The position numbers were made by a program, and so were the translations under genes. Positions 1-8,287 of a stretch of DNA of 64,000 nt are shown here, one piece after another. The DNA is taken from positions 1 through 64,000 of the forward strand of contig JAPWHR010000015.1 in assembly GCA_027214345.1 (NCBI GenBank), in the 5' to 3' direction. The notes beneath the pieces were generated by a model. The model had not been told where the DNA came from. It searched no databases and saw only the letters and a program-made list of their open reading frames with translations. The first letter of the stretch is position 1; each line of letters opens with the position of its first letter. This DNA is from Comamonadaceae bacterium G21597-S1 (GTDB lineage: Bacteria > Pseudomonadota > Gammaproteobacteria > Burkholderiales > Burkholderiaceae_C).

Positions 1-290
1 GACGCCCCCCGTCTGTCCGGCTTCACTTCGTGTAAGCCGGCCGAACCCCCCACTGGGGGGCGGGCCGGCCGCTTCGGAGCGGCCGTGCGCGGCGGCCTCT
101 GGATGAAGGACGCCCCCCGTCTGTCCGGCTTCACTTCGTGTAAGCCGGCCGAGTCGTGGCGCTGCCAGAGGCAGGCGCCCCTTCGGCCCGTCCAGGCCTG
201 CGCAGGCAGGCTTGGAGCCGCGGGCCTCAGCCCCACTGGGGGGCGCCCCCTACGGCCTGGCAGAGCCAGTTCCGTGGGGGACCCTACTTG
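1..290. repeat. Dispersed intergenic repeat (GC-rich, with CCCCCACTGGGGG core), two part copies
   Basis: An identical 44-base unit occurs at 1-44 and 109-152. The near-palindromic core CCCCCACTGGGGGG lies at about 47-61 and again at about 231-243, the second time followed by a conserved block to about 280. The same units occur in inverted orientation at 22641-22793. Short reading frames here are only translations of the repeat, and no gene is visible before 412. Repeats with such cores are common between genes in Burkholderiales; a terminator-like or structural role is inference. Confidence 0.8.
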
Positions 291-325
291 CCTGCTCCAT
301 TACTGTTCGACCCTTTATGGCCCGG

Positions 326-381
326 TGGCGGCTCGGTGACGAGCCGCCAACTGCAAGGCTGGCAGCGCCGGCCTTGCAGTT
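326..381 (+). other. Two tandem perfect hairpins upstream of livF
   Basis: The first hairpin has a 10-bp stem, 326-335 pairing with 340-349, closed by a GTGA tetraloop. The second has an 11-bp stem, 349-359 pairing with 371-381, around an 11-nt loop. Both stems are perfect and they sit back to back, ending 30 nt before the livF start codon. Neither is followed by a T-tract, so a simple intrinsic terminator is unlikely. An mRNA-processing or stability role between cistrons of a liv operon is inference. Confidence 0.6.
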
Positions 382-411
382 GGCCTCACACAGCATGAAA
401 CGGAATCGCGC

Positions 412-1221
412 ATGAGCACTTCGGACATCGTCCTCAATGTCAATGGCATCGAGGTCATCTACAACCACGTGATCCTGGTTCTCAAGGGCGTCTCGCTCAA
501 CGTGCCCAACGGGAAGATCGTCGCCATCCTGGGTGGCAATGGCGCCGGCAAGACCACGACCCTGCGCGCCATCTCCAATCTGCTCAAGGGCGAACGCGGC
601 GAGGTCACCAAGGGATCGATCGAGCTGCGCGGCGAACGCATCGAGAACCTCTCGCCGGCCGACCTGGTGCAGCGTGGCGTGGTGCAGGTCATGGAGGGGC
701 GGCATTGTTTCGCTCACCTCACGATCGAGGAGAACCTGATGACCGGCTCCTACACCCGCACCGACAAGGCCGAGATCGCACGCAACCTGGACAAGGTCTA
801 TACCTATTTCCCGCGCCTCAAGACGCGGCGCACCAGCCAGGCGGCCTACACCTCCGGCGGCGAGCAGCAGATGTGCGCGATCGGCCGCGCGTTGATGGCC
901 AATCCCAGCGTGGTGCTGCTCGACGAACCCTCGATGGGACTGGCGCCGCAGCTGGTCGAGGAGGTGTTCAACATCGTGCGCGACCTGAACACCAAGGAAA
1001 AGGTCACCTTCCTGCTGGCCGAGCAGAACACCAACATGGCGCTGAAATACGCCGACTACGGTTACATCATGGAAAGCGGCCGCGTCGTCATGGACGGTGC
1101 CGCCACCGACCTGCGCGACAACGAGGACGTCAAGGAGTTCTACCTGGGCATGGGCGGTGGCGAACGCAAGTCCTTCAAGGACGTCAAGAGCTACAAGCGG
1201 CGCAAGCGCTGGCTGGCCTGA
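412..1221 (+). CDS. livF: Branched-chain amino acid-type ABC transporter ATP-binding protein (LivF family)
   Basis: This 269-residue ATPase energises a high-affinity importer of the branched-chain amino acid/aromatic acid (HAAT) type at the inner membrane. Walker A GGNGAGKT is at residues 41-48, the signature motif TSGGEQQ starts at 147, and Walker B VVLLDEP is at 167-173. The switch position reads AEQN, with Gln as is usual in LivF. The lysine/arginine-rich C-terminal tail extends slightly past the family norm. The matching permeases, LivG and receptor are presumably to the left of the window. The acyl-CoA ligase gene that follows suggests an organic or aromatic acid substrate rather than leucine, which is inference. 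Confidence 0.93.
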   Translation: MSTSDIVLNVNGIEVIYNHVILVLKGVSLNVPNGKIVAILGGNGAGKTTTLRAISNLLKGERGEVTKGSIELRGERIENLSPADLVQRGVVQVMEGRHCFAHLTIEENLMTGSYTRTDKAEIARNLDKVYTYFPRLKTRRTSQAAYTSGGEQQMCAIGRALMANPSVVLLDEPSMGLAPQLVEEVFNIVRDLNTKEKVTFLLAEQNTNMALKYADYGYIMESGRVVMDGAATDLRDNEDVKEFYLGMGGGERKSFKDVKSYKRRKRWLA

Positions 1222-1256
1222 CGCGCATTCTGTTTTCGATCGAGAGGCGCCATCCG

Positions 1257-2510
1257 ATGCAACAAGACCATTACGACCCCCTGGAAATCCGCGATCCAGC
1301 CGTGCGCGAAGCGGCCCTGCTGCAGGCCCTGCCGGGCCAGGTGGCGCATGCGCAGCGCGCCAGCGCCGCATTCGCCCGCATCCTGCAGGGCGTGGACCCG
1401 ACCGCGGTGAAAACCCGCCAGGCGCTGGCCCGGCTGCCGGTGACGCGCAAGCACGAGTTGCTCGCGCAGCAGCAGGCCCAGCGTGCGCAGGACGTGTTCG
1501 GCGGTTTCTCGGCCATCGGTTTCGGCGCCGAGATGCCGCGCGTGTTCGCCAGCCCGGGGCCGATCTACGAGCCCGAGGGCCGCGCCAGCGACTACTGGCG
1601 CCTTGCGCGATCCATGTTCGCCGCCGGTTTCCGTCCCGGCGAGCTGATCCACAACTGCTTCAGCTACCACTTCGTGCCGGCCGGCTCGATGATGGAAACC
1701 GGCGCCCATGCGTTGGGTTGCACGGTGTTCGCGGCCGGCACCGGCCAGACCGAGCAACAGGTGCAGGCCATGGCCGACCTGCGTCCGGCCGGGTATATCG
1801 GCACGCCCAGCTTCCTGAAGATCATCGTCGAGAAGGCGGCCGCCATGGGTGTGCCGCTGCCCAGCGTGACCAAGGCCTTGTTCGGCGGCGAGGCCTATCC
1901 GCCCAGCCTGCGCGACTGGTTCCTGGCGCATGGCATCGAGGGTCACCAGTGTTTCGCGACCGCCGACCTGGGCCTGATCGCCTACGAAACCCGCGCGCGC
2001 GAAGGTCTGGTGGTCGACGAATCCGTCATCGTCGAGATCGTGCGCCCGGGCACCGGTGACCCGGTCCCCGAGGGCGAGGTGGGCGAACTGGTCGTGACCA
2101 CGCTCAACCCGGCCTATCCGCTGATCCGGTTCGGCACCGGCGACCTCAGCGCCATCCTGCCCGGGGCTTGTCCCACCGGACGCACCAATACACGCATCAA
2201 GGGCTGGATGGGCCGGGCCGACCAGACCACCAAGGTGCGTGGCATGTTCGTGCATCCCGGACAGGTGCAGGCGATCGCCAAGCGGTTCCCGGAGATCGCC
2301 AAGGCACGGCTGGTGGTGCGCGGCGAGATGGCCAACGACACCATGACGCTGCAGGTCGAGACCGCGTGCAGCGGGCCGGACGCGCTGATCGAGAAGCTGC
2401 AGGCGGCGATCCGCGAGGTGACCAAGCTGCGCGGCGAGGTGGAGCTGGTATTGCCGGGCAGCCTGCCCAACGACGGCAAGGTGATCGAGGACGCGCGCAG
2501 CTACAAGTGA
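1257..2510 (+). CDS. Phenylacetate-CoA ligase-like AMP-forming acyl-CoA ligase
   Basis: The 417-residue protein has the size and layout of the PaaK branch of adenylate-forming enzymes, which activate aryl or short carboxylic acids to CoA thioesters with ATP. The central region containing FGGEAYPPSLRDW and CFATADLGLIAYET matches the PaaK core, followed by a C-terminal lid domain with FGTGDLSA and KVRGMFVHPGQ. The ATG at 1257 was chosen because it lies 35 nt after the livF stop with GAGAGGCG just upstream; the open frame continues further upstream inside livF and is ignored. Probably cotranscribed with livF, so it may activate the imported acid. The exact substrate cannot be read from sequence. 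Confidence 0.85.
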   Translation: MQQDHYDPLEIRDPAVREAALLQALPGQVAHAQRASAAFARILQGVDPTAVKTRQALARLPVTRKHELLAQQQAQRAQDVFGGFSAIGFGAEMPRVFASPGPIYEPEGRASDYWRLARSMFAAGFRPGELIHNCFSYHFVPAGSMMETGAHALGCTVFAAGTGQTEQQVQAMADLRPAGYIGTPSFLKIIVEKAAAMGVPLPSVTKALFGGEAYPPSLRDWFLAHGIEGHQCFATADLGLIAYETRAREGLVVDESVIVEIVRPGTGDPVPEGEVGELVVTTLNPAYPLIRFGTGDLSAILPGACPTGRTNTRIKGWMGRADQTTKVRGMFVHPGQVQAIAKRFPEIAKARLVVRGEMANDTMTLQVETACSGPDALIEKLQAAIREVTKLRGEVELVLPGSLPNDGKVIEDARSYK

Positions 2511-2626
2511 AGTGGTGCCGGGACAATGCCCGGCCGGGGGCTGGGCCAATAGGTGAATACGCGAATGCGCGCCGCCGCGGCGGTCCGTACACTTCGCGTC
2601 CTCCTCACCCCCTTATCGTGACTTCC

Positions 2627-3613
2627 ATGAAACGACTCCTTGCGATTGCGGTTGCCGCCTCGGCCATGCTGGCCAACGCCCAGACCTTCCCGGGCTCCAA
2701 GCCGATCTCCATCGTCGTGCCGTTCGCCGCCGGCGGGCCGACCGACCTGGTCGCACGCCAGCTCGGCGAGGCCATGCGCAAGGCCATGGGCGGCGGCGCC
2801 AATTTCGTGGTCGAGAACGCGGCCGGCGCCGGCGGCACGATCGGAGCCACCAAGGTCGCGCGTGCCGCGCCCGACGGCCATACCTTGCTGCTGTTCCATA
2901 TCGGCATGGCGTCCACGCCGGCGCTGTACAAGAAGATCGCCTACAAGCCGCTGGAGGACTTCGAGTTCCTGGGCATGGTCAACGAAGTGCCGATGACCCT
3001 GATCGGCAAGCCCCAGCTGCCGGCCAACACCTACCGCGACTTCGAGAACTACATCCGCGCCAACGCCGGCAAGCTCAACATCGCCCACGCCGGCCTGGGT
3101 TCGGCATCGCACCTGTGCAGCCTGATGTGGCAATCGGCGGTCCAGGCCAAGGAGGCGATGACGACGATTCCCTACGGCGGCACCGGCCCGGCCATGAACG
3201 CGCTGCTGGGCGGCCAGGTCGACCTGATGTGCGACCAGACCACCAACACCACGGGCCAGATCGAATCGGGCCGCGTCAAGGCGTTCGCGGTCACGACCGC
3301 CAAGCCGCTGTCCAGGCACAAGCTGCTCAAGGACTATCCGACGCTACAGGAAATGGGCCTCAAGGGTTTCGAGCTGACCATCTGGCATGGCCTGTACGCT
3401 CCCAAGGGCACGCCGCCGGCCGTGCTCAAGCAGATCAACGAGGGCTTGAAGGCGGCGCTCAAGGACCCGGACTTCATCAAGAAGCAGGAAGCGCTGGGCG
3501 CGCTGGTCGTCACCGACGGCCGGCTCGAGCCGGCGGCGCACAAGGCCTTTGTCGCGGCCGAGATGGCCAAGCTCAAGCCGGTGATCGAGGCGGCCGGACA
3601 GTTTGCCGACTGA
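2627..3613 (+). CDS. Bug-family (tripartite tricarboxylate transporter type) periplasmic solute-binding receptor
   Basis: The 328-residue protein begins with a cleavable signal peptide (MKRLLAIAVAASAMLANAQ, cleavage likely after Ala-18). It continues with the Bug hallmark PISIVVPFAAGGPTD and later PYGGTGPAMNALLGGQVDLM. Bug receptors bind carboxylates or aromatic acids in the periplasm and are hugely expanded in Burkholderiales, often without their own membrane partners. No TctA/TctB-like membrane genes are nearby, so it is either an orphan receptor or works with a distant transporter. It follows the ligase gene by 116 nt on the same strand. Confidence 0.93.
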   Translation: MKRLLAIAVAASAMLANAQTFPGSKPISIVVPFAAGGPTDLVARQLGEAMRKAMGGGANFVVENAAGAGGTIGATKVARAAPDGHTLLLFHIGMASTPALYKKIAYKPLEDFEFLGMVNEVPMTLIGKPQLPANTYRDFENYIRANAGKLNIAHAGLGSASHLCSLMWQSAVQAKEAMTTIPYGGTGPAMNALLGGQVDLMCDQTTNTTGQIESGRVKAFAVTTAKPLSRHKLLKDYPTLQEMGLKGFELTIWHGLYAPKGTPPAVLKQINEGLKAALKDPDFIKKQEALGALVVTDGRLEPAAHKAFVAAEMAKLKPVIEAAGQFAD

Positions 3614-4001
3614 GCGTGCGCCCGCGTCGGGTCCACCGCCGCTGCGGGTGGTGGACTCGATCACCGAACTCGGGCCGGCCGACGCCGGCTGCCTGGCGGT
3701 CTGCGGCTCGCATGGAGGCGCCAGTTCGGCCCGTTATGCGATCGCGGCGCGGCCGCTGTTCACCGTCTTCAACGATGCCGGCGTCGGTCTTGACCAGGCC
3801 GGACTGGTGGCGCTGGACCAGCTCGAGCAGCAGGGGCTGGCGGCCTGCGCGGTGTCACACATGACGGCCCGTATCGGCGAGGCGGCCAGCACGCTGGCCA
3901 CCGGTGTCGTCAGCCACTGCAATGCGCTGGCAGCCGCGCACGGTGTCGCCGCCGGCCAGAGCTGCCGGCAGGCACTGCAGCGTTTCGCACCTGCGCGCTG
4001 A
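3603..4001 (+). CDS. Conserved protein of unknown function downstream of Bug receptor
   Basis: A 132-residue soluble protein with no signal peptide or membrane segment. The core from residue about 17 has a GSHGGASSARYA motif and a VFNDAGVGLDQAG stretch that look conserved, but I do not recognise an enzyme family. The TTG start at 3603 overlaps the end of the Bug gene by 11 nt; a GTG at 3648 is an alternative that would remove a low-complexity leader. Tight coupling to the receptor gene suggests a common transcript. Function is not assigned. Confidence 0.6.
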   Translation: MPTERAPASGPPPLRVVDSITELGPADAGCLAVCGSHGGASSARYAIAARPLFTVFNDAGVGLDQAGLVALDQLEQQGLAACAVSHMTARIGEAASTLATGVVSHCNALAAAHGVAAGQSCRQALQRFAPAR

Positions 4002-4005
4002 CAGC

Positions 4006-4192
4006 GCTCGCCCACTGCGTGTGGCTCGGGTCCCGCAAGCCGGACATCCGAACTTCCGACGAAGTGTTGGGGACAGAGCTCGCCACACTGCGTGTGGCTC
4101 GGTCTGTCCCGCAAGCCGGACATCCGAACATCCGACGAAGTGTTGGGGACAGAGCTCGCCCACTGCGTGTGGCTCGGTCTGTCCCGCAAGCC
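4006..4192. repeat. Tandem repeat of 72-76 bp (2.5 copies) at a convergent gene junction
   Basis: Copy 1 is at 4006-4077, copy 2 at 4078-4153 and a half copy at 4154-4192. Units start GCTCGCC and end GTTGGGGACAGA, and differ by a few substitutions and a 4-nt indel (GTCC against CTGTCC contexts). The array fills the whole gap between the end of the upstream gene and the stop codon of the DUF1840 gene at 4194. It shows no direct-repeat/spacer organisation of a CRISPR. Confidence 0.85.
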
Positions 4193-4193
4193 T

Positions 4194-4517
4194 TCAGACG
4201 CCCCAGACGATCTCCTTGTCGGCCTGGTGGCAGCGCCGGAGCATGTCGATGAACGGCGTGGCGCGCTGGCGCAGGCTGACGCGGTCGGCGGCGGGCGTGT
4301 CGTCCTTGTCGTCCGGTGCGCCGGCGTCGGCCGGGGGCTGCGCGGCCTGGCCTTGCGCAGTGGCCTTCTCCAGTGCCGCAATGGCGGCCGGCATCTGCTC
4401 GGGCAATACGATGCCCTTGGGGCCCGGCTCCTTGCCGATGATGCGCAGGATCTGCTCGCCATTGGCCTGCAGCATGATCACGTCACCCGCAGCCTTGGAT
4501 TTGAATTTGTACAACAT
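4194..4517 (-). CDS. DUF1840 domain-containing protein
   Basis: A 107-residue acidic-basic small protein starting MLYKFKSKAAGDVIMLQ, the typical N-terminus of the DUF1840 family. This family is almost restricted to Betaproteobacteria and has no known role. Residues 31-50 (PGPKGIVLPEQMPAAIAALE) and the C-terminal MLRRCHQADKEIVWGV are the conserved blocks, separated by a variable Ala/Asp-rich linker (about 55-78). The start codon is at 4517; longer in-frame extension would run into the methyltransferase gene. Confidence 0.88.
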   Translation of the reverse strand: MLYKFKSKAAGDVIMLQANGEQILRIIGKEPGPKGIVLPEQMPAAIAALEKATAQGQAAQPPADAGAPDDKDDTPAADRVSLRQRATPFIDMLRRCHQADKEIVWGV

Positions 4518-4582
4518 GGTCGTTCGTGCTCCCTTGATGCGTGCGCATTTATCCGCCCGGATGTCGCCGGACGCCATGCGTC

Positions 4583-5869
4583 TCAAGGGTACATGTATTT
4601 GCGGGTGAACGGATACCGCGAGGCGGCCCCTGGCGGATTGCCGAAATCGGCGCCCTGTGCCGGGCGTGCCGCCAGCATCTGGTGCAGCGACAACCAGCCG
4701 CGCTCGAAACTCATCGCGCTGCCGGCCAGGTACAGGCGGTAGGCGCGCAACACCCGTTCGGCCTGCGCCGGCGGCGTGCTGCCATTGGAGCGCAGCGCCA
4801 CCAGGGCCTGGCCAAGCTGGCCCTCGAGGCCATCGGACCAGGCCCACAGGGTACGTGCGTAGTGTGGCCGCAGGTTCTCGGTGTCGAGCATCTCCAGGCC
4901 GGCGACCGCGCCTTCGCGCAGCAACTGGCTGACATGCAGCAGCTCGCCGCCGGGGAAGATGTATTTCTCGATGAAGTCGCCGATGCCCGCGCCGAGCTGG
5001 CCGGCCTGCGGACCGGCCGCGGTGATGCCGTGGTTGAGCACCAGTCCGCCCGGGGCCAGCAGGCCGAAGATCTTGCCGAAGTAGGCGCCCAGGTTGGCCT
5101 GGCCGACGTGTTCGATCATGCCCACCGAGGCGATCTTGTCGAAGGGCTGCTCGGCGGCCAGGTCGCGGTAGTCGCACAACCGCATCCGCACCCGCGATTC
5201 CAGCCCCTTGTCGCGGATCAGCTGCGTGACATGGGCATGCTGGTTTTTCGACAGCGTGATGCCAGTGGCGTCGACGCCGTAGTGTTCGGCCGCCCACAAC
5301 AACAGGCCGCCCCAGCCGGCGCCGATGTCCAGGAACCGTTCGCCGGGGCGCAGCATCAGCTTGCGGCAGATATGGTCCAGCTTGGCTTCCTGGGCCTGCG
5401 CCAGCGTCATCGCGGGCTGGGAGAAATAGGCGCAGGAGTAGACCCGCTTCGGGTCCAGCCACAAGGCATAGAAATCGTCACTGACGTCGTAGTGGAACTG
5501 CACCTGCGCAGCGTCGCGCGTGATCGAATGTGCCGCGGCCGAGCGCACGCGACGCGCCGCGCGTTGCCACAGCGGAATTTTCTCGGGCACCGGCGAGGCC
5601 GGCAGCAGCTGCGCAGCGACATCCATGACCTTGCGCATCGTGCCTTCGATGCGGATCCGGTCTTCGACGAAACCCTCGGCAATCTTGCCGATCTCGCCGG
5701 CCGCCAGCAGCGCGACCGCGGGCCAGCGCGAGAATTCGACCGTGACGTCGGCGCGTGGGGGTCCTACCGTGCGCCCTCCCGGCAGGCGCAGGCTCAACGG
5801 CACATTTATGCGCGCCAATCGGGACTCGGCGCTGCGAATCAGGTGTTCCATGAACCGATTCTTGGCCAT
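4583..5869 (-). CDS. Cyclopropane-fatty-acyl-phospholipid synthase family SAM-dependent methyltransferase
   Basis: This 428-residue enzyme of the CFA synthase/mycolic acid methyltransferase family methylates unsaturated acyl chains of phospholipids using S-adenosylmethionine. An N-terminal lipid-binding region (1-120) precedes the methyltransferase fold, with the SAM motif FLDIGAGWGGLL at the domain start, TGITLSKNQ after it and GMIEHVG at the motif typical of CFA synthases. The ATG at 5869 (MAKNRFMEHLI) was preferred because a start at 6019 would overlap the neighbouring gene and give a non-conserved leader. The neighbour 5974-6402 lies upstream on the same strand, 104 nt away. Confidence 0.9.
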   Translation of the reverse strand: MAKNRFMEHLIRSAESRLARINVPLSLRLPGGRTVGPPRADVTVEFSRWPAVALLAAGEIGKIAEGFVEDRIRIEGTMRKVMDVAAQLLPASPVPEKIPLWQRAARRVRSAAAHSITRDAAQVQFHYDVSDDFYALWLDPKRVYSCAYFSQPAMTLAQAQEAKLDHICRKLMLRPGERFLDIGAGWGGLLLWAAEHYGVDATGITLSKNQHAHVTQLIRDKGLESRVRMRLCDYRDLAAEQPFDKIASVGMIEHVGQANLGAYFGKIFGLLAPGGLVLNHGITAAGPQAGQLGAGIGDFIEKYIFPGGELLHVSQLLREGAVAGLEMLDTENLRPHYARTLWAWSDGLEGQLGQALVALRSNGSTPPAQAERVLRAYRLYLAGSAMSFERGWLSLHQMLAARPAQGADFGNPPGAASRYPFTRKYMYP

Positions 5870-5973
5870 GTTGCGCCGCCGCGTCAACTGGCCTGCCCGG
5901 TGGCCGCACGGCGCCGGTGGCCATCGCGCCGAACGCCCTGGGGCCGTGCGTGCCGTCCGGTTGCCGCCGCTGG

Positions 5974-6402
5974 CTAGCGCCGAAACGCGACCTGGGTGGT
6001 GCGCAGGCGCAGGCGCCAACCGTCGGGCGTGCGGACGAATCGGTCATGGAATTCGCCGATCGACGCCGGGCCGGTCAAGGGCGCTGGCGTGCCGGCGGCC
6101 AGTGCGCCTTCATGCCGGTAGATCGTGAAATAGGTGATGCCGTCGGCGCTGTCGGCGTCGCGGATCGTCACATGCGGCGGCAGGCAGTGGTGGCGCGCGT
6201 GCAGCAGGGGCGGGCGCGCCCGCAACGCGGCCAGGATGGCCGGGTGCCCGGTCAACATCTCGCCGCGGCGTTCGAACTGCCCGTCTTCGGTGAACAGGGC
6301 GGCGCATTGCTCCAGCTCGCCCAGGTCGGCATGGACCGAGAAGGCTGTGACGATGGCCTGGCATTCGGCGACGATGGCATGGCGTTCCGTGGGCGACAAC
6401 AT
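5974..6402 (-). CDS. SnoaL-like / NTF2-fold protein
   Basis: A 142-residue protein with the nuclear-transport-factor-2-like cone fold expected from its pattern: an N-terminal helix (ERHAIVAECQAIVTAFSVHAD), the ALFTEDGQFE strand, an HVTIRDADS segment and a final RTPDGWRLRLRTTQVAF strand pair. Family members include small ketosteroid-isomerase-like enzymes and dioxygenase beta-subunit relatives. No catalytic residues can be named with confidence. The start at 6402 excludes a proline/histidine-rich leader. It precedes the methyltransferase gene on the same strand. Confidence 0.8.
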   Translation of the reverse strand: MLSPTERHAIVAECQAIVTAFSVHADLGELEQCAALFTEDGQFERRGEMLTGHPAILAALRARPPLLHARHHCLPPHVTIRDADSADGITYFTIYRHEGALAAGTPAPLTGPASIGEFHDRFVRTPDGWRLRLRTTQVAFRR

Positions 6403-6531
6403 GGGCGGGTTCCTGTGATGGGGTTGCGGATGGCGCGGTGGCAAGCACCACGACCCGTGCATGATAGACAGCCCGGCCTGGCCGGGCCGGGCGCTTCAGG
6501 CAGAATGGCCTGTCACTGATGTGCGCTGCCC

Positions 6532-7131
6532 ATGCTGACCAGACCGCTGCAACCGCTTGCCCTTCGTCAATCGCCGCCCCGAACGCCTATCGCTGCGCTG
6601 TTGATCGCGGCCGCCGCGATCGTGGCGCCGGCCACGGTCGTGGCCGCACCGCCTGACCTGACCTGGGCCCAGTTGTCGCCGCCCGGGTATCGGGCCCAGG
6701 CCGTGCTCGATCGCCTCGGTGTCGACCAGCTGGAAGATCGCGATGCACGGGCCGAGGCCATCCTGGCCGAGGTGCAGCGCCTGTGGCAGAAGGCGCCGCC
6801 GATCCGGCGCATGCCCGACGGCCCGGTTCGCATGACCGGATTCCCGGTGATGTTGTCCGACGGCGACAAGCCGGTCACGCAGATCCTGCTGGTCCCGTAT
6901 TACGGCGCCTGCATCCACTCGCCGCCACCGCCGGCGAACCAGGCGGTGCTGGTGACGCTGGACCGCGAGTTGCCGCGCCAGATGTACCAGTTTCCGGTCT
7001 GGGTCACCGGCACCCTGGTGCACGCACCCGCGGTCACGGCCCACGGTCGGGTGTTGTACCGCATGCGCGAGGCCAGCTGGCAACCCCATCCGTGGCCCCG
7101 GCAGCCGCTGCCGGTGTATCGCCTGCCGTAG
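6532..7131 (+). CDS. DUF3299 exported protein (first of three paralogues)
   Basis: The 199-residue protein has a signal-peptide-like segment (about residues 20-39, AALLIAAAAIVAPATVVAA) and then the DUF3299 domain, recognisable by LLVPYYGACIHSPPPPANQ and a C-terminal VWVTGTL strand. It is transcribed toward two further DUF3299 genes on the other strand; these converge with it with only 15 nt between stops. DUF3299 proteins accompany zrg-type zinc-uptake genes in other bacteria (established association); a periplasmic metal-related role is inference. Confidence 0.85.
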   Translation: MLTRPLQPLALRQSPPRTPIAALLIAAAAIVAPATVVAAPPDLTWAQLSPPGYRAQAVLDRLGVDQLEDRDARAEAILAEVQRLWQKAPPIRRMPDGPVRMTGFPVMLSDGDKPVTQILLVPYYGACIHSPPPPANQAVLVTLDRELPRQMYQFPVWVTGTLVHAPAVTAHGRVLYRMREASWQPHPWPRQPLPVYRLP

Positions 7132-7146
7132 GTCGCCGCCGCCGGG

Positions 7147-7731
7147 TCAGCGCGGCAGCAGGTGGCGTCGCTGCAGGTCGGTGGCCAGCATGCGGTAACC
7201 GGCCATGCCCATCGCGGAATCCGTGCGGCCGGTGGTCAGTTGCCCATTGACCCACACCAGGTCCATGGTGCGCAGGTCCGCCACCGGCTCGGCCAGCCGC
7301 ACGTGCACCATCTGGTTCGCGGCCGGCGCCGGGACGTGGATGCAGGCGCCGAAGAACGGCACCAGCAGGAACTCGCTCATGCGGCCCTGGTCGGATTCCA
7401 GCGGCACGACATAGCCCGACAGGCGGACCCGCGCGCCGTCGAGCGCGCGGTTGGTTGGGGCGTTGTCCCAGGTCTCGCGCATGCGCCGGGCCAACGCCAC
7501 GGCTTCGGCGGAACCATCGTCCATCTGCGTGATGTCCTGGTCGCGGTACTGCGCAAGCGGGTCCCAGCCGGGGGGAACCAGTTCCTGCCACGCGATCTCG
7601 CGGAACTGCGGCCGGGCCTGGGCCCGGCTGGTCGCCTGGTCGCTTTCGAAGTCCCGCGCCAGCCACTGCGTGGCGCCGCCCAGTGCGGCGATGCAGGCAA
7701 ACACGCCGAGGATGTTCAGGCTGGTTCGCAT
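7147..7731 (-). CDS. DUF3299 exported protein (second paralogue, end of zrg-like operon)
   Basis: The 194-residue protein opens with a short hydrophobic segment (ILGVFACIAALGGATQWLA) that may be a signal peptide or membrane anchor. It is followed by the DUF3299 signature LLVPFFGACIHVPAPAANQ and DLVWVNGQL. It is the last gene of the minus-strand operon and begins 7 nt after the stop of the third paralogue. The conserved Cys and His of the ACIH motif are present, as in the other two copies. Confidence 0.85.
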   Translation of the reverse strand: MRTSLNILGVFACIAALGGATQWLARDFESDQATSRAQARPQFREIAWQELVPPGWDPLAQYRDQDITQMDDGSAEAVALARRMRETWDNAPTNRALDGARVRLSGYVVPLESDQGRMSEFLLVPFFGACIHVPAPAANQMVHVRLAEPVADLRTMDLVWVNGQLTTGRTDSAMGMAGYRMLATDLQRRHLLPR

Positions 7732-7738
7732 GACCCGG

Positions 7739-8284
7739 TCACTTTCTCTTGTAGGCCTCGATCCGGGACACGACCATCGAATACCCGCTGGCCCCCATCT
7801 CCGAGCTGCCGCGGACCAGGCCCAGCGTGCCGTCGACCCAGACCGCGTCCATGGTCTGGAAGCCCTTGATCGCAGTCTGGGCCCGCGCGTGCACGATCTG
7901 GTTCGCCGGCGGTGGCGGCGTGTGGATGCAGGCGCCGAAGTAGGGCACCAGCAGGAACTCCCGGATCCCGTCCTTGGCCTCGTCCAGCGGCACCAGGTAA
8001 CCGGGCAGGCGCACGCGCCGCCCCGCCATGGCCGCGACCGTCGGGGCGTTGTCCCAGACTTCGCGCAGCTTCTCGTATTGCTTGACCGCGCGGGGATCGC
8101 TGTCGGACAAGGGTTTCATGTCGCCCAGGGACTTCAACGGATCCCAGCCCTTCGGTATCAGGTCGTCCCAGGAGATTTCCGGGAACTCCGCGGCGCGCAC
8201 GTGGCTCCAGGCCAGGCCGGCCGCTGCCATGGCGAGCCAGCGGCGGCGGCTCGGTGCGCGGGCGTGATCGTGATCAGGCTTCAT
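7739..8284 (-). CDS. DUF3299 exported protein with Tat-like signal (third paralogue)
   Basis: The 181-residue protein starts with a twin-arginine-like leader (SRRRWLAMAAAGLAW, residues about 12-26), which would export it folded. The domain signature LLVPYFGACIHTPPPPANQ and the DAVWVDGTL strand define DUF3299. The gene lies 3 nt downstream of the ABC permease gene, so it is clearly in the same transcript. A Tat leader would fit a protein that acquires a metal cofactor before export; that is inference. Confidence 0.87.
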   Translation of the reverse strand: MKPDHDHARAPSRRRWLAMAAAGLAWSHVRAAEFPEISWDDLIPKGWDPLKSLGDMKPLSDSDPRAVKQYEKLREVWDNAPTVAAMAGRRVRLPGYLVPLDEAKDGIREFLLVPYFGACIHTPPPPANQIVHARAQTAIKGFQTMDAVWVDGTLGLVRGSSEMGASGYSMVVSRIEAYKRK

Positions 8285-8287
8285 GGT

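Noticed and set aside
85-415. Small plus-strand frames before livF
   Set aside because: They run through the dispersed repeat and hairpins, and equivalent peptides are produced at 22641-22793.
250-1371. Long reading frame opposite livF
   Set aside because: It lies antisense to a clear ABC ATPase, has no ribosome site or recognisable domain, and reflects GC-rich codon bias.
4006-4192. CRISPR array
   Set aside because: Units are directly adjacent with no unique spacers, and too long for CRISPR repeats.
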